Assembly: GCA_963763085.1 (NCBI GenBank)
Contig: CAVXNB010000004.1
Span: 1,054,001 to 1,118,000, forward strand
Direction: 5' to 3'
From: CAVXNB01 sp963763085
GTDB lineage: Bacteria; Actinomycetota; Acidimicrobiia; Acidimicrobiales; Bog-793
Length of the DNA: 64,000 nucleotides
Shown: positions 19,816 to 31,867 of the stretch, in pieces
Numbering within the stretch: the first letter of the stretch is position 1
Layout of the letters: each line of letters begins with the position of its first letter
Notes under the pieces: model-generated
Told to the model about the DNA's origin: nothing
The model's database searches: none
Seen by the model: only the letters and a program-made list of their open reading frames with translations
Program-made: the position numbers and the translations under genes

Positions 19816-21368
19816 GCAGCTTTCCGTACCTCACGACCGTCGTCCTGGTGCCCGCCGGCGCGGCGCTCGTCATCGCGCTCGTCCCGCGCGCTCAGCGCCG
19901 CATCGTCCAGGTGGTCGGCCTGGTCGCATCGCTCGCCGTGCTCGGCATCGCCGCCGCTGCGACGGCGGAGTTCACGACGGGCAACGGCGGCTACCAGCTC
20001 GTCGACCACCCATCAATGGATCGCGGCGCTCGGGATCTCCTGGAGCCTCGGCATCGACGGCATCTCGCTCTTCCTCGTGCTCATGTCGGCGCTGCTCTTC
20101 CCGCTCGCGCTCGCCGGCCTCCGGTGAGCGAGCTGGAGACAAGTCGTTCGTGGCCTGGATCCTGGTGCTGGAAGCCGGATGCCTCGGCAGCTTCCTCGCC
20201 CTCGACCTGCTGCTCTTCTTCTTCTTCTTCGAGACTGACGCTCGTCCCCGTGTACTTCCTCATCGCCGGCTGGGGCCACGAGCGGCGCGGCTACGCGGCG
20301 GCGAAGTTCTTCCTCTACACCCTCGGAGCCTCGGCCTTCCTGCTTCGTCGGCATCCTGGCGCTCGTCGTCATCCACGCCGTCGCAGACCGGCGTGACGAC
20401 CTTCGACGTACGCGCGCTTGACCCACACGCACCTGTCGGGCACCGCCGGCGTCCTGCTCTTCCTCGCCTTCACCGCCGCCTTCGCCGTGAAGGCGCCGAT
20501 CTTCCCGTTCCACACCTGGTCGCCCGACGCCTACCGCGAGGCCCCGGCGGCGGGCTCGCTGCTGCTCGCCGGCGTCATGGCGAAGCTCGGCACCTACGGG
20601 ATCGTCCGCTTCGACCTGGCGCTTTTCCCGCACGCGGTCGTCACGCTGGCGCCGCTGCTGCTGACCCTCGGTGTCATCGGGATCATCTACGGCGGCGTCG
20701 TGGCCGCGGTGCAGCGTGACCTCAAGCGACTCGTCGCCTACTCGTCGCTGGCACACATCGGCTTCATCGTCGTCGGAGCGTTCGCGCTCACAGGCGAGGC
20801 GCTCACGGGCGCGGTGCTGCAGATGGTGAACCACGGCCTCTACACCGCGGCGCTGTTTCTCTTGATCGCGATGATCTACCGGCGGCCGGCACGTTCTCGA
20901 TCCGCGACATCGCGCGGCCTCCAGCACCGGGCGCCGGTGCTCGCGGGCGTGTTCACCCTCGTGATGCTGGCCTCGATCGGCGTCCCCGGGCTGAACGGCT
21001 TCGTCGGGGAGTTCCTGATCCTCGTCGGGACCTTCCTCACCCACCGCTGGTGGGCGGTCGTCGCGACCGTCGGAGTCGTCATCGCGGCCGTCTACCTGCT
21101 GTGGGCCTACCAGCAGGTCGTTCCACGGGCAAGCCGGCCGTCGAGACGCGCCGCGATCCGGGACCTGACGTGGCAGGAAGGTCTGGTGCTGGCTCCGCTC
21201 GTCGTGCTGATCGTGCTGCTCGGCGTCTTCCCCGGGCCCGTGCTGACCGCATCGCGCCCGTCGGTCGACCCGCTCGTCGCCCACGTCGAGGCCGTCGCGC
21301 ATCAGAAGCCGACGCAGGTCGGTCCCGCCGGCGCGGCGTTGCGACACACCGATCGGCGCCAACGATGA
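19812..21368 (+). CDS. nuoM: NADH-quinone oxidoreductase subunit M, multiple frame breaks
   Basis: Antiporter-like proton-pumping subunit. Conserved segments appear in successive frames: HQWIAALGISWSLGIDGIS, LTLVPVYFLIAGWG with the key Glu just before it, FAVKAPIFPFHTWSPDAY, AYSSLAHIGFI and VPGLNGFVGEF. Six +1 steps are seen near 20010, 20122, 20236, 20344, 20389 and 20417. Two further compensating pairs are likely (about 20885/20923 and 21120/21160), because TFSIRDIA and VFHG read better in another frame. Repair gives about 516 residues. The GTG start overlaps nuoL by 4 bp. Confidence 0.82.
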
Positions 21369-22971
21369 GCCTGCTCGTCGCCGTGGCCACATTCGCCACT
21401 CCGCACATCAACTACACGGCGATCCTTCCGGAGCTGATCCTCATCGGCGGGGCGTTGGTCCTGCTCGTCGCCGGCCAGCTCGTCTTCGTCCAAGGTGTCG
21501 ACGGCGTTCTACTCGGTGGGGTCGGGCGCCGTTGCAACGGCTGCGCTGGTCGCCTCGCTCGTGCTCTGGCACGACGTGCAGGCACGTGGGCCATTCAGCA
21601 CGATCGCAGACTCCGTCGCGGTCGACGGATTCAGCGTCGCGTTCCTCGTGCTCGTGTCGTGCATCTTGATCCTCGCCTCCGCGATCGGCTACGGCTTCTT
21701 GACCCGAGAGGGAATCCAGGGCCCGGAGTACCACGTGCTGGCGCTGTTCGCGGGCTCTGGCGCGATGCTGATGGCCGCAGCCGACGACCTGATCCTCATC
21801 TTCGTCGCCCTCGAGATCCTGTCGCTCCCGCTCTACATCCTCGCCGGACTGGACCTCAGGCGCCGAGAGTCGGGAGAGGCGGCGATGAAGTACTTCGTCC
21901 TCGGTGCGTTCTCCTCGGCGATCTTCGTCTACGGGATCGCCCTCGTCTACGGGGCGACGGGCTCGACGAACCTTGCCTCAGATCGCGTCCTACCTGAGCT
22001 CGAACGTCATCGCCTCGGACGGCGTGCTCCTGGCCGGGATGGGGCTGCTGCTGGTCGGCTTCGGCTTCAAGGTGGCAGCGGTGCCGTTCCACATGTGGAC
22101 ACCCGACGTCTACCAGGGCGCACCGACGCCGGCGACCGGGTTCATGGCGGCGCTCGCCAAGGCCGGCGGGTTCGCGGCGCTGCTTCGTGTGTTCTTCTCG
22201 ACGTTCGGCACCCTCCGCACGGACTGGCAGCCGCTGCTGTGGGCGATCGCGATCGTCACGCTGCTGGTCGGCGCCGTCCTCGGCCTCGTGCAGCGCGACG
22301 TGAAGCGCATGCTGGCCTACTCGTCGATCAACCACGCCGGGTTCATCCTCGTCGGCCTGCAGGCCGCGACGACCGAGGGTGTCACGGGAAGCCTCTATTA
22401 CGTGTTCGTCTACGCGTTCTTGGTTCTCGGCAGCTTCGCCGTGGTCACCGTCGTCGGCGGCCGCGGCGACCGCACGCACGACCTCGAGAGCTACCGGGGA
22501 CTGGGTCGCCGCCAGCCTGCCTTGGCGCTCGCCTTCGCCGTGCTGCTCCTCGCGCAGGCCGGCGTCCCGTTCACGACCGGCTTCCTGGCCAAGCTGTACG
22601 TCGTGACGGCCGCCGTCCAGACCCACTCGTACGCTCTCGCGGTCGTCGCCATGCTGTCGGCGACCATTGCTGCCGCGTTCTACCTGCGTGTGGTCTTCCT
22701 CATGTACGGCGTAAGACTGCGGGCCGCCGAGTTCGGGGGCGACGCCGGGTCGCTGTCGCTGCCGCTCACCGGTGGGGTGCCGGGCGTGCCGGACGTGACC
22801 GACCCGGCGGAGGCTGCCGTGGCAGGTGCCGGTGCCGCGCCGATGGGGCGGGTGTACGTTCCAGCGCCGACCGCCGTTGCGATCTTCGTGACGGTCATGG
22901 TCACGCTCGTGTTCGGTATCTGGCCGGCGCCGCTCGTGAACTTCGTGCACTCCGCCACTCTGTTGTTCTGA
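21365..22971 (+). CDS. nuoN: NADH-quinone oxidoreductase subunit N, two frame breaks
   Basis: Third antiporter-like subunit and last gene of the operon. VALEILSLPLYILAGL, the KYFVLGAFSSA stretch, FKVAAVPFHMWTPDVYQGAPTP and AYSSINHAGFIL are family hallmarks, with the helix-7 lysine region intact. The frame steps +1 near 21497 and near 21977; repair gives 534 residues. Start ATG overlaps the nuoM stop. No terminator with a T-run is evident after the TGA. Confidence 0.88.
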
Positions 22972-23370
22972 GGTCCTTCGGCCGGCGCAGTCCTCAGGCC
23001 GCTCGGCGCAGTCCTCGGGCCGCCGGCGCAGCCGGCGGCGGCGCCGGGGCGGGCGCCGTCTCCGGCGGCGGGCGCCGTCCGCGGGCACACCTCAATTTCT
23101 TTTCAAACTTGCTTCCGCTAATGATTGCGACCAGTCGCAATCTCGATGGGAGGCAAGTTTGGCGCGAAGATTCAATGTGCCCGCCGGCGGTGAGGGTCGG
23201 CGCTGAGGCGGCTAGAGCCGAGGCAAGCCGGCGCTGGGGCAGCCGGCGCTGGACGGCAGCCGCCGCGGGGCAGCCGGCGGTCAGGCCGAGCGGTGGTCCG
23301 CCGGTGCGCACGGCGCTCGTCGAGTGCGCCGAGCCCACCGACGCCGCCGCCTCTTCGTTGCCGGGCGGCT
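22972..23370. other. GC-rich tail region between nuoN and the MprF-type domain
   Basis: These 399 bases lie between the nuoN stop and the end of recognisable DUF2156 similarity. They contain a near-duplicate of about 20 bp (CGGCGCAGTCCTC units starting near 22983 and 23004), very GC-rich flanks, and an AT-richer island with nested inverted repeats. The minus-strand frame of the MprF-type gene stays open through it, but the predicted residues are low complexity and may not be translated in nature. Confidence 0.5.
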
Positions 23371-26303
23371 GGAAGAACCTTCCGATGAGGGGAAGCTCCC
23401 AGAACGACTCGGCCCGGGCAATCGCAAGGGCCGTCGGCAACGTGGTCTCGGCTGTATCCCAGACCACGTAGCGGGGCAGCCACTCCGGCCCGAACTTTGC
23501 GTTGAAGCGCCACAGGGACTCGATCTGCATCGAGTCGGACATGCGTCTCAGGAACCAGCGCTGGATGCCGCCTCCGTCTTCTCCGGCCAGGACGGCCCGC
23601 ATGGCGGCGAAGTTGAGCCCGAGATGCTCGTCGCCGGCGCTGCGGAGCCGCTCGATCGTGCGGACCAGGATGAAGTCGAGCAGCCCGTTCGGGTGTTCGC
23701 CGTCGTCGCGGCGCATCAGGTCGAGCGAGTAGCCGTGGATGCCGGGTGCGGGCACGTACTGGCAGAACGCCACCGGGCTGCCGTCCGGTCCGTGCGCGAC
23801 GGCCAGCAGCAGACCCTGGTCGCGGGGGTCGAAGATGCGCCCGAGGGTCATCGAGAAGCCGCGCTCGACTTCGCCCCGGCGCCTCTTGACCATGATGGCG
23901 CGCACCGCCTCCTCGAGCGCCGGGTCGATCCGGGCAGGGTCGTGGAACGAGATCGTGTAGCCGTACTTCGCGATGCGGTTGACGGCCTGGCGCAAGCCCT
24001 TTCGCGTCCCTCCGTCCAGCGAGAACGTCCGGACGTCAACGACGCCTTCGTCGCCGATGTAGCGCTCGTGCATGCTGGAACGGCGGTACACGGGTAGCCA
24101 CTCCTCGCCGGCGCCGAGGACGGCGACCGACCAACCGTGCTCGTCCGCGAATCGGCGGAACGCCGACCAGAATGCGTCGCGCTCCTCGGGTGCGCAGATC
24201 GGGTCCGGCGAGACGAGACAGATCCCGCCGTAGATCGCGTACGCCACCAGGCCGTCGCGCTCGAGGAAGCACTGCTTGTCGCTCCGGAGCGCGAAGTAGT
24301 CGAGCGTGCTCGTGCCGCGCCGGCGGACGACGTCGGCCGCACGCTCGGCCGTATCGCCGCGTCCGACGGAGCGCCGGCGGTCGACGACGGGCCGGAAGGC
24401 GAGCACCAGCGCGACGGATGCGAGCCCGAGGCCGATCGCGAGCAGCGCCGGGTAGAGGAACGCATCCACTCGAGGGTTCAGAGCCACCGTGCGGATGCCG
24501 ACGAGCCGGCCGGCGGTGGCCCACCACGCGGTTATCCAGGAGATCGGATGACCGTGAGGGCGCGTCGGCGTCACGCTCCAGATGACCGTCGCGCCGATGA
24601 ACGTGACCGCCAACACCCCTCCGAGGAGCGTCGTCAGGCCCGTGCGCAGTGACGGGAGGTCGAACCGGGCCCGGAACGACGTCCTCGTCCACCACAGCAT
24701 CGCCATCAGCGCCAGGGCGGCGACCGACTGCACGACCTCGCCGTGCCGGACGAGATGGAGGGCCACGGTGCCGGCGAGAAGCAGCATCGAGACGAGCCAA
24801 GCGGAGCGTTGGCCGCGGCGGATCCCCCGGGCGAGCGCGAGCAGGCCGACGCCCGCAAGGGCGACGAGAGCGCCGGCGGCCTCGCTCAAGCCAAGTGGGA
24901 TGTAGCCGAACAGCGGATGGAGGCGGCCACGCAGCTCCGGTGGCACGACGGCCGAGACGAGGTCGGCGAGACCCAGGACCGCGATGCCGGCTGCGGCGAG
25001 CCGGCGTACGCGGCGCTGACTGCGGACCGGGTTGGCGACCGGCGGCCAGACGAGGCCGCCGGGAAAGGAAGCGACGACTTCCGGCTCGCAGCTGGCGTGC
25101 GGCAGCCGTCCCGCCGCGAAGCGCTCCAGCAAGGTCACCGGTCGCAGGTATGTACGGGCGAGGAGGAGCCTCGCGTGCACCTCGGCCCCCGCCTCGATCT
25201 CGACCCACGACACCTGCTGGAGATGGACGAAGACCGGTGGCAGGCCGAGACGGGACGGCCGCTCCTCGATCACCTCGCCGCACGCGCCCGTGTTGGCATA
25301 GAACCCGGTTCCGACGCTGCGCGAGCTCGGGTTGGAGGGTGTGGCCCGTGACGAGGCCGGCGCCGCCGGCGGCAAGTACCGGGCGAGACGCCTCCCGGGC
25401 GCAGTCGTTGGCCCGGTGCGCCGGCGGGCCGAGCAGCGAGCTGCCGGCCGAATGCCAGACGCGGTGGTTGACAACGGCTAGCACTATCCCGACGACGATG
25501 ACCTCGAGCAGGAGGGTGATCGCGACCCCGAGCAAACGGGACGAGAACGGCTCGAGCCGACTGGGCACGCCGTAGAGCCAGTAGTCCGGGAGCCTGGCGA
25601 GGAGCGAGACCCCGATCGGCAGGAGGAGCCACCACAGCCACCGGACGATGCGGCGATAGGTGAGGCGAGACGCCACGAAACGAGGCAGTCCCGACGGATC
25701 GGCCAGCCGGTCGATCCCGGCCAGCCACGGCGAGGTGGAGCCGGCGAGCGCCGGCAGGATCTCCGCCACCGCGTGGTGGCCGAGCGGCGTGTCGCGTGGG
25801 TCGGCCGGGTCGATGAACGCATTGCGCTCGTCGTATGACCAACCGGGATCGATGCAGACCACCTTCGGACCCATGGCGGTCGTGACCTGCAGCTGTGCCT
25901 TGAGCGCGACCTCGAAGCCGGCGGCCGCGACCGCGGCGTTCGCGGCAGGGTCGAAGAGCACGGCTCGGTCGCGATTGCCCGGAAGGAGCACGGCCCGGCG
26001 CCGTCGATCCTTTCCGAGGAAGCGGGTGAGCGCGACTCGCAGCTCCTCATGAGCTCCGAGTGCCAGGGCCGGGTCGCCGCCGAGCGGGACCAACAGGTCG
26101 AAGGCGTTGCCCGCGATGACCAGGGCGCCGGGGCCTTCCGCACGCTCGAGGGCGCGGGCGAGCATCAAGGAGGCCGACTCGGAGGCGCTCGTCCTTTGCG
26201 CGCCGAGGAAGAGGTCGCTCACCACGATCACGCGGCTCCCTACGGGGACCGCCAGGCAAGCGACGGAGGCGTAGCCCGGGTGAAGCGAAGCTTCGTCGGC
26301 CAT
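22994..26303 (-). CDS. Degenerate metallophosphoesterase-like / MprF-type (DUF2156) membrane fusion protein, one frame break
   Basis: After repair of one +1 break near 25325 (GHTLQPELAQ, then VGTGFYANTGACG) this is a 1102-residue protein. Residues 1 to ~420 have a calcineurin-like phosphoesterase pattern, but its metal motifs are altered: DLF, AGNAFD, PGNRD and GHTLQP where DxH, GD, GNHD and GHTHxP are expected. Two membrane helices interrupt this domain. A block of about six to seven helices follows, then a DUF2156 domain (DKQCFLERDGLVAYAIYGG, FRRFADEHGW, CQYVPAPGIHGYSLDLMRR, FNAKFGPEWLPRYV), the fold of phosphatidylglycerol lysyl/alanyl transferases. A ~115-residue low-complexity tail ends it. 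The ATG has a GGAGGG site five bases upstream. A role in lipid head-group modification is inferred; substrate unknown. Confidence 0.75.
23104..23161. repeat. Nested inverted repeats in an AT-richer island
   Basis: The outer arms CAAACTTGC (23104-23112) and GCAAGTTTG (23153-23161) are perfect complements. Inside them GATTGCGAC (23123-23131) and GTCGCAATC (23134-23142) form a second perfect palindrome with a two-base centre. No T-run follows on either strand, so it is not a standard terminator. It could be a protein-binding site or the trace of a small mobile element. Confidence 0.7.
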
Positions 26304-26431
26304 CTGCCCTCCATTGTTACAGCCATCCCGGTCGCAGGTCGTTAGCGTGGGTCGGGCCGCCCAGTGCCGCGCCCGGCCGCCCAACCGGTAGGCCGGCGGT
26401 CCCGGGCGCGGGCCGCGATGACGGAGGGGAC

Positions 26432-28422
<1,991 letters not shown>

Positions 28423-28426
<4 letters not shown>

Positions 28427-28920
28427 CCGCCGAACCCGAGTACCCCGCGACCTGGACCTGGCATGGTGCCCCGAAGGCGCCGGGGCCGGCGGTGATCTTC
28501 GACATCGACGGGGTGCTCGCGGACGCTTCCGGGCGTCAGCACCATCTCGCCGGCCTCCGTCGTGACTGGGACGCGTTCTTCGCCGAGTGCGGCGAGGACC
28601 CCCTCATCCCAGAGGTGGCGCGGCTGCTCGAGCTGCTCACGCCCGAGGTGGCCGTGGTGCTGCTCACTGCGCGGCCCGCCCGCGTTCGCGCCAAGACCCT
28701 CACGTGGCTGGAGTCCTACGGGCTGCGCTACGACCTGCTCGTGATGCGCGAGCAGGGAGACCGCCTTTCGGCGCGGGAATTCAAGAGGGCGGGGACCGTG
28801 GGGTTGAGGGGGTACGGTTTCGAATTGCGCCTGGCAGTCGAGGACGATCCTGCCAACCTCGAGATGTTCGAGTCCGAAGGCGTGCCCTGCCTGTACGTGC
28901 ACTCCGGTTACTACGGCTGA
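28423..28920 (+). CDS. HAD-superfamily phosphatase-like protein
   Basis: A 165-residue single-domain protein of the haloacid dehalogenase fold. FDIDGVLAD holds the nucleophile Asp and the second Asp, LLTARP provides the motif-II threonine, and VEDDPANLEMF is the motif-III/IV acidic pair. It resembles small HAD proteins related to the polynucleotide-kinase phosphatase domain, but I cannot assign a substrate. Its GTG start overlaps the acs stop by 4 bp, so the two are translationally coupled. Confidence 0.75.
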
Positions 28921-28926
28921 GGGACC

Positions 28927-29415
28927 TCAGTCGCGGAAGTTGCCGAACTGGAGGGGGATGTCGAGGTTCTCCTCCTTCAGCGCCGCGATCACCGCCTGGA
29001 GGTCGTCCCGCTTCTTGCCGGTGACACGGACCTGATCGCCCTGGGTCTGGGACTGGACGCCCTTGAGGTTGAGGTCCTTGACGATCTTGTTGATCTTCTT
29101 GGCGTGGTCGGACGAGATGCCGGCGTTGAGGGCCGCCGTCTGTCGCAGCGCTCCACGGGACGCCTCTTCGATCTTGCCGTAGGAGAGGGCCTTGAGGGAC
29201 ACCTGTCGACGGACCAGCTTCTCCTCCAGGACCTGGACGAGTGCACGGCGGCGGTCCTCGGTGGGTGCGTTCAGGAGGATCTCGTGTCCCTTGAGCTCGA
29301 CGCTCGCGCCGGTGTCCTTGAAGTCGAAACGGGTGGCGACCTCCCGGCTCGCCTGGTCCACTGCGTTGCGCACCTCTTGCAGGTCGACCTCGGAGGTGAC
29401 ATCGAAGCTCGGCAC
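28927..29415 (-). CDS. yajQ: YajQ family protein (DUF520)
   Basis: A 162-residue protein spanning the whole YajQ family. MPSFDVTSEVDLQEV at the N-terminus, RFDFKDTGASVEL, INKIVKDLNLKGVQSQTQGDQVRVTGKKRDDLQ (two adjoining conserved stretches) and QFGNFRD at the C-terminus are diagnostic. Members have two ferredoxin-like domains and bind nucleotides; some bind cyclic di-GMP. The start codon is GTG at 29415. It is convergent with the HAD gene and divergent from tRNA-Tyr. Confidence 0.92.
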   Translation of the reverse strand: MPSFDVTSEVDLQEVRNAVDQASREVATRFDFKDTGASVELKGHEILLNAPTEDRRRALVQVLEEKLVRRQVSLKALSYGKIEEASRGALRQTAALNAGISSDHAKKINKIVKDLNLKGVQSQTQGDQVRVTGKKRDDLQAVIAALKEENLDIPLQFGNFRD

Positions 29416-29451
29416 GCAAGCACGCTAGCAAGCCGGGTTGCCCGATTCAGC

Positions 29452-29480
29452 TTGCGGAGCGGCTCGCTCTGGCCACTATC
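29452..29480 (+). promoter_or_regulatory. Candidate promoter of tRNA-Tyr
   Basis: TTGCGG (29452-29457) and ACTATC (29475-29480) are separated by 17 bases and would start transcription near 29487, a few bases before the tRNA. The -10 match is moderate. Confidence 0.3.
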
Positions 29481-29492
29481 GTGTCGGCCGAC

Positions 29493-29574
<82 letters not shown>

Positions 29575-29611
29575 CCGTCGAGATCCGCGGAACGCGACGT
29601 CGGAGGTGGGT

Positions 29612-30011
29612 ATGCCGGAGCAGCCGGACGTGATGGGCATGCTGGCGCAACAGGTCAGCGTCGCGTTGGACGCGGCCGACCTGTCCGGCGTTCGCCGAGC
29701 TGCTGGATCCGGACGTGCAATGGGGGGCTCCGGACCAATCGCCACCCACCTGCCGGAACCGGGCGCAGGTGCTGTCGTGGTACCAAACGGGGCGGGAGGC
29801 GGGTGTCCGAGCCCGTGTGTCCGAGACCGTCGTGCTCGGGGATCGGATCCTCGTCGGCCTGAAGGTGGTGGGCAATCGGGCCGGCGAGCCGGCAGACGGC
29901 GAGGCCGAGCGGTGGCAGGTGCTCACGGTGCGCGGCGGTCGGGTCGTCGACATCGTCGGCTTCGACGAGCGAAGCGAAGCCATGGCCCGTGCCTTGCCGG
30001 AGGGGGCTTAG
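29612..30011 (+). CDS. NTF2/SnoaL-like small protein, one frame break
   Basis: A 132-residue protein after one +1 repair near 29690 (ALDAADLS, then AFAELLDPDVQWGAPDQ). The pattern of an N-terminal helix, DPDVQWG, a central helix (QVLSWYQTGREAG) and antiparallel strands (VVLGDRILVGLKV, WQVLTVRGGRVVDIVGF) is that of the NTF2-like/SnoaL cone fold. Such proteins are enzymes or ligand binders of varied function; none can be assigned here. A GGAGGT site precedes the ATG. Confidence 0.65.
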
Positions 30012-30085
30012 CCGGCCCCCGCGGGCTGTCCCCTTGCGGAGGCCTTCGGTAGGATCGCTCGCATCGGAGACCGGGAAGATGCGAA

Positions 30086-31807
30086 ATGACCCTGGTGGGG
30101 GAACCGAAGACCGATAACCCTGCGATCGACGAGGCCGCGCCTTCCGTCGAAGGCGAGCGGCCGAGCGGAATCGTCGATGGGACGAGCTGGCGGGTGCGTC
30201 GCGGGGTGGGGTTTCTTGCCCGGATGCGAACGCCGCTCGGTGAAGTGCGCCCTTACGTTCGGGGCGAGACGCCCGTTGCAAGACTGCTGGCGGTGCCTGT
30301 CGTCTGCGGGCTGATCAGTGCCTGCGCGATCACGTGGGGCGCGTCGTTGCCGAGCTCGCCGTTCACCTGGAAGTCATGCAGCGGCGTGGTGTCGGGCTCG
30401 GTCACGGTGTGCCATCCCTGGTTCTTCGGCGTCGGGCCGGCGCCGATCGTGGCCGGTTCGCCGCTGCCCGCCGACAAGAACCTCTTCATCGGGCTGGTGG
30501 CCGTGTACGGCGGCATGGTGCTCATGATGCAGGCGTGGATCGCGTTGATCCGCGTCGCCCGCCGGCACCGGGGCCTGCCCGTTCGGGTCTTCGCGGCCGT
30601 CTTCGCGGCCTGGACGCTCCCGCTCCTCGTCGTCGCGCCGCTGTTCAGTCGCGACGCCTACAGCTACGCGGCCCAGGGCGAGATGATGAGCCGCGGGATC
30701 AGCCCCTACCTGTTCGGCCCGGCGGTTATCGGCGTGAACGCCTTCTCGGGGCTCGTCGACAAGCTCTGGGCCAACGTGACGTCGCCCTACGGGCCCGTCT
30801 TTCTCTGGCTGGCGGGGGTGAACGCGACCGTCGTGGGCCACAACGAGCTGCTCGCGGTCGTCGGCTTCCGCGTTCTGGCGCTGGCGGGGGTCGTGATGAT
30901 CGCGATCTTCGTGCCGCGGCTCGCCCGCTCTTACGGCCGCGACCCCTCGGTCGCCTTCATTCTCGCCGTCCTCAACCCGCTCGTGCTCCTCCACCTGGTG
31001 GCGGGCGCGCACAATGACGCGCTCATGCTCGGTTTCTTGTTGGCTGGGCTGTCGTTCGCCCGAGACGGCCGCCGAGGTCTCGGAGTGCTCCTCTGCACGA
31101 TCGGCGCGATGGTGAAGGTGCCGGCGTTCATCGGCGTCGTCTATATCGGCTGGGAGTGGCTGGGCGACGATGTCCCGTTGCGGACGCGGATCAAGCCGAC
31201 GCTGATGGCATCCGCGATGGCAGTGGCCGCCATGGCCGCCGTGTCGGAGATGGTCGGCCTCGGGTGGGGATGGGTGACCGCCCTCAACAATCCCGGGACG
31301 GTGCTGTCCTGGCTCGATCCCCCGACGGCCGTCGGCCTGTCCCTGACCAAGCTCGGCGAGCTCCTGGGTCTGGGCAGCCACCAGGACATCCTTCTCAGCG
31401 GGTCACGAGATGTGGCGGCGGTGATCGCCGCGGTCATCAGCGTCCGCCTGCTGTTGCGGGCTCGAGGCGCCGGGACGATGCGGGCGATCGGGTTCACCCT
31501 GCTCGCGGTCGTCTTCCTCGGTCCGACGATGCAGCCGTGGTATGTCGCCTGGTCCATGGTCGTGCTCGCGACCATCGCCGAACACCGTCTCAGGGTCCTC
31601 GTGATCGTCCTGAGTTGCGTGTCGTCGTTCTTCGGGCTGCCGGGCGAGGGGAAGTTGGTGACCGAGTTCGGCGAGGCGAATCCGTTTCTGATATTGGGCG
31701 CCTCGATCGCCATTGTCCTCGTGCTTGCCATCCCCCTCGTGATCAGGGTCCGGAGGGCGTTGCAGTCGCCCGAGCCGGAGCGGGTGCTGGCGGTCTCGCG
31801 CTCCTGA
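30086..31807 (+). CDS. Polyprenol-phosphate-mannose-dependent alpha-1,6-mannosyltransferase, MptB-like
   Basis: Integral membrane GT-C glycosyltransferase of 573 residues with about a dozen helices and a ~60-residue cytoplasmic N-terminus. FSRDAYSYAAQGEMM with the acidic residue of the first lumenal loop, SPYGPVFLW, GAHNDALMLGFLLAG and QPWYVAWS are typical of the MptA/MptB family, which elongate lipomannan-type mannans using polyprenyl-phosphomannose. The exact acceptor is unknown in this organism. It stands alone, with an ATG at 30086 and no obvious partner genes. Confidence 0.75.
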   Translation: MTLVGEPKTDNPAIDEAAPSVEGERPSGIVDGTSWRVRRGVGFLARMRTPLGEVRPYVRGETPVARLLAVPVVCGLISACAITWGASLPSSPFTWKSCSGVVSGSVTVCHPWFFGVGPAPIVAGSPLPADKNLFIGLVAVYGGMVLMMQAWIALIRVARRHRGLPVRVFAAVFAAWTLPLLVVAPLFSRDAYSYAAQGEMMSRGISPYLFGPAVIGVNAFSGLVDKLWANVTSPYGPVFLWLAGVNATVVGHNELLAVVGFRVLALAGVVMIAIFVPRLARSYGRDPSVAFILAVLNPLVLLHLVAGAHNDALMLGFLLAGLSFARDGRRGLGVLLCTIGAMVKVPAFIGVVYIGWEWLGDDVPLRTRIKPTLMASAMAVAAMAAVSEMVGLGWGWVTALNNPGTVLSWLDPPTAVGLSLTKLGELLGLGSHQDILLSGSRDVAAVIAAVISVRLLLRARGAGTMRAIGFTLLAVVFLGPTMQPWYVAWSMVVLATIAEHRLRVLVIVLSCVSSFFGLPGEGKLVTEFGEANPFLILGASIAIVLVLAIPLVIRVRRALQSPEPERVLAVSRS

Positions 31808-31867
31808 GCGGACTTCGTCGAAGTCGTGCCCGCCGGCGGCCGCCTGCTGGCCGACGAGGCCGCCCGC

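Noticed and set aside
17885..21368. nuoL and nuoM as true pseudogenes
   Set aside because: Every segment between breaks is conserved and the repaired lengths are normal, while the rest of the operon is intact. Decay normally also brings substitutions and stop codons.
23104..23161. Integron attC site or rho-independent terminator
   Set aside because: The arms lack the core sites of attC elements and no T-run follows the hairpin on either strand.
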